Assembly: GCA_020226215.1 (NCBI GenBank)
Contig: CM035231.1
Location: forward strand, 49,380,876 to 49,444,875
DNA: 64,000 bases
DNA from: Sindora glabra
Lineage: Eukaryota > Streptophyta > Magnoliopsida > Fabales > Fabaceae
Direction: 5' to 3'
Part shown: piece after piece, positions 61,784-64,000 of the stretch
How the letters are laid out: every line of letters starts with the position of its first letter
How positions within the stretch are numbered: position 1 is the first letter of the stretch
Translations under genes and position numbers: made by a program
Notes under the pieces: generated by a model
Seen by the model: only the letters and a program-made list of their open reading frames with translations
Database searches by the model: none
What the model was told of the DNA's origin: nothing

Positions 61784-63999
61784 TAATCTTACTAGTGAAT
61801 TTATCTCTTTAGCTATTATGTCAAATGATCTAAATGTGGTATGTTTCATTTTAGGCTTCTACCTCTTAAATTGCTCCTATTGAAGTGAATGTTGGATTTA
61901 GTGAAAAATGTCCAATGTTTAAATAGGTTTGATTTATTTGTTCATATTATCATAATAGTATTTTTTTTTTAATTTTATAACTAACCTACTATCTTAAATG
62001 AACCAAAATCCTTTTCTGTTAATATGTCAATATTATAGGTTATTTAGTCCTTCACCTCTTAACTTGGAAGACATATCTGGAATTCTTATTTTGATGGACC
62101 TATGATGTATTAATTTTATAACTTTTTAGGTTATGAACCAACACTTATTTATTGAAATAGTTTTTTTTTAATTTGTTGTACTGTAATGACTTAATATTAT
62201 TATCTATATTGTCCTAATTATGTCACCATAGTATCCTGGCAGTTTTAGTCCTAAGCTTCTTTAAAAACAAAAGAAAACTAATAGCAGTGACACTTCTATT
62301 GTTTGCATTTGTTTCAAGAAAGGCGAGATAAGTTTAAGTATGAGTTCCTTTATAATCTTAAACATTTAAGAAATCATTTATTTTTCTTGTGAGTTTCATG
62401 ATATTTCCTTAATGAAGCATTAATAAGCATATGGAAATTAACTTTTACTCAAAAGGTATTTCCAATTTAGATCTTTGCATTCATTTGTGATTTCCATAAG
62501 AGAAGAAAATATGAGTATTTTTTTACACATTTATTCTATTTAAAATATTATTCTATTTTATGATTTCATTTCTATAATGAAATAGTAAAAAAGATGTGGG
62601 TTAGTGTAAAAAGGTCAAGACTTAAGATTTAGTTTCATTTACAAACACAATTTGACTAAGATTTCATATTTTTTTATCTTCTGTGTGCATGTTTTATGCC
62701 ATGTTTTATCTGTGAGCGTAAAGTTGACATAGTTGACAGTGAATTACAATGTCATCATCATAATGTATCTCTGCCATGTTTTGTGCCTCGGTAAGAAAGT
62801 GGAATTTTGATTTTTTTTGTATATAAGGTGTGCATGGAATATTCAGTTATATTAATCTAATATTTATCTTCTTTTATAAATAGTCAGAGTAGGTGTCATA
62901 TAAGTGCAAAGTTAGTTCAAAGAATGCATTTTCATTTTTAGCTATGAAGGAAATTTTATGGATGATACTTTGACTAAGATTTTCTATTTTTTTAAAGTCA
63001 CATTTTTGTCCTTTTCTATATTGTTTGCAATCTAACATTTTTTATTTATTTGTGGAATTCTTTAACGCAAAAATATCCTAACTAATCATCTTTGTACTTT
63101 TTTTTGAGCTACGTGCAAACAAATACTATTATGTTTATTTTTCCACTTTTATCCTTGTATATGCTCCTATATGCTCTTACATATCTTACAATCTTATATT
63201 TTGTTTCTCTTTTACATTGCAAATGCTTTGAATCTTGTGCAATATTTAATCAATTTAGAAAGTGATTCCAATCCAAATGACTAGGATCAAGAGTTTGTAT
63301 GCCAACACTCTTTCCTATTTAAACTTACTACTTTTTAAATTTGTTTAAAGAACTTAACTTTTGGAATCTTGCTTTACATTTTTTTTCCTTTACTTCATCT
63401 TTCTTTATCAGAAAAGTGTTATATTTTGAACTTTTTCCTAGCTTTCATTGTTTTCCAAGAGGTTATTCATCCTTGAAGAAGCAAGGTAAGATCAATCTTA
63501 ATTATTTTGGCCTATAATGTTCTAGAGTTGTATGCTTTCATTCATATATGCTTAGGTACTAATTATTCTTACTAATTTCTTTTTGTCTTATCTCCTCAAG
63601 CTTCTTTTAGCTTTCATTATGTTTCAACAATTCATTCATTCCTAAAGACAAAAGGTATTTCTTTCTTATATTGTTTTGTCTAATATTGTTATAGAAAGGT
63701 ATATCTTTTAATTGATTTAATTTTTCTGTCATTTTTGTGTTTAACTTTGCTTCTATTTAAATATCTACCTTAGCTACTAGTAATATGAGATTCAACTATT
63801 TTTTAACTCTATTTTTGTTTTTAACTTTGCTTCTATTTTTTTTCAATTTTCTATTTAATATTGATTTACCTATCTATTTTTATTTAGGAACATTCTTAAC
63901 ATATGATAAGCGATGATATCTTGGTTGGCTCTAGAATTAGAATTAGAATTAGAATTTATTTTTCAAGTTGGTACTATTGCAATTGAATACTTTCATTCT
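61784..63999. other. Downstream RPA-associated repeats, no gene recognised
   Basis: T-rich, intron-like sequence with the repeats noted separately. I found no further clear RPA exons, though the return of the 59130-59480 block at 63630 suggests that another copy of the RPA-like unit begins just beyond the window. Confidence 0.45.
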
Positions 64000-64000
64000 A
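63630..64000. repeat. Direct repeat, partner of 59130-59480, cut by window edge
   Basis: Nearly the same ordered text as 59130-59480, with an inserted short microsatellite (four gaatta units at about 63935-63958). Confidence 0.8.

Noticed and set aside
1..64000. tRNA, rRNA or CRISPR loci
   Set aside because: No cloverleaf, rRNA core sequence or regularly spaced direct repeats were recognised when reading both strands; a covariance-model scan (tRNAscan-SE, Infernal) would settle it.

Overview
The window is AT-rich, intron-bearing, repeat-laden nuclear DNA of a flowering plant, most likely a eudicot. The evidence is a plant-type QALGGH C2H2 zinc-finger gene, two DUF3511 genes (a plant-only family), a decayed RPA70-like gene with plant-style introns, and the remains of plant transposon classes: Ty3/gypsy and Ty1/copia LTR elements, CACTA elements, a Mutator-like fold-back element, and many (AT)n and (TAA)n microsatellites. 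There is no bacterial or organellar gene order. I cannot name the species.

Layout. 1-3.3 kb: intergenic, no gene recognised. 3.3-6.8 kb and 13.3-14.5 kb: CACTA-like sequence interrupted by an old, minus-oriented, non-autonomous gypsy element (6762-13284, 1.4-kb LTRs, relic gag-protease, no recognisable polymerase). 14.8-18.25 kb: a CACTA element with matching ends and a 3-bp duplication, followed by a four-unit repeat with internal dyad symmetry. 18.7-29.5 kb: intergenic, with one possible LTR, long (AT)n tracts and short gene-like scraps near 26.7-28.2 kb. 29,583-30,889: a 1307-bp fold-back element with a perfect 9-bp target duplication. 31,497-33,321: a copia-type solo LTR with a 5-bp duplication. 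37,356-38,060: an intact single-exon C2H2 zinc-finger repressor-type gene of the ZFP5/ZFP6/ZFP8/GIS class. 42.7-46.9 kb: a second, decayed CACTA element in the opposite orientation. 47.4 and 55.8 kb: two directly repeated DUF3511 genes about 8.4 kb apart, with a second fold-back element (51.6-53.05 kb) and an LTR fragment between them. 57.4-64 kb: an RPA70-like pseudogene with preserved exon phases but several stop codons, in a locally duplicated region that runs off the window edge.

There is no operon-like organisation. The likely functional genes are the zinc-finger gene and the two DUF3511 paralogues; nearly everything else that can be identified is transposon-derived or decayed. The most distinctive items are the fold-back element with its 9-bp duplication and GGCGCC-rich arms, the DUF3511 pair that differs by one 27-bp N-terminal coding repeat, and the CACTA elements carrying repeated hairpins.
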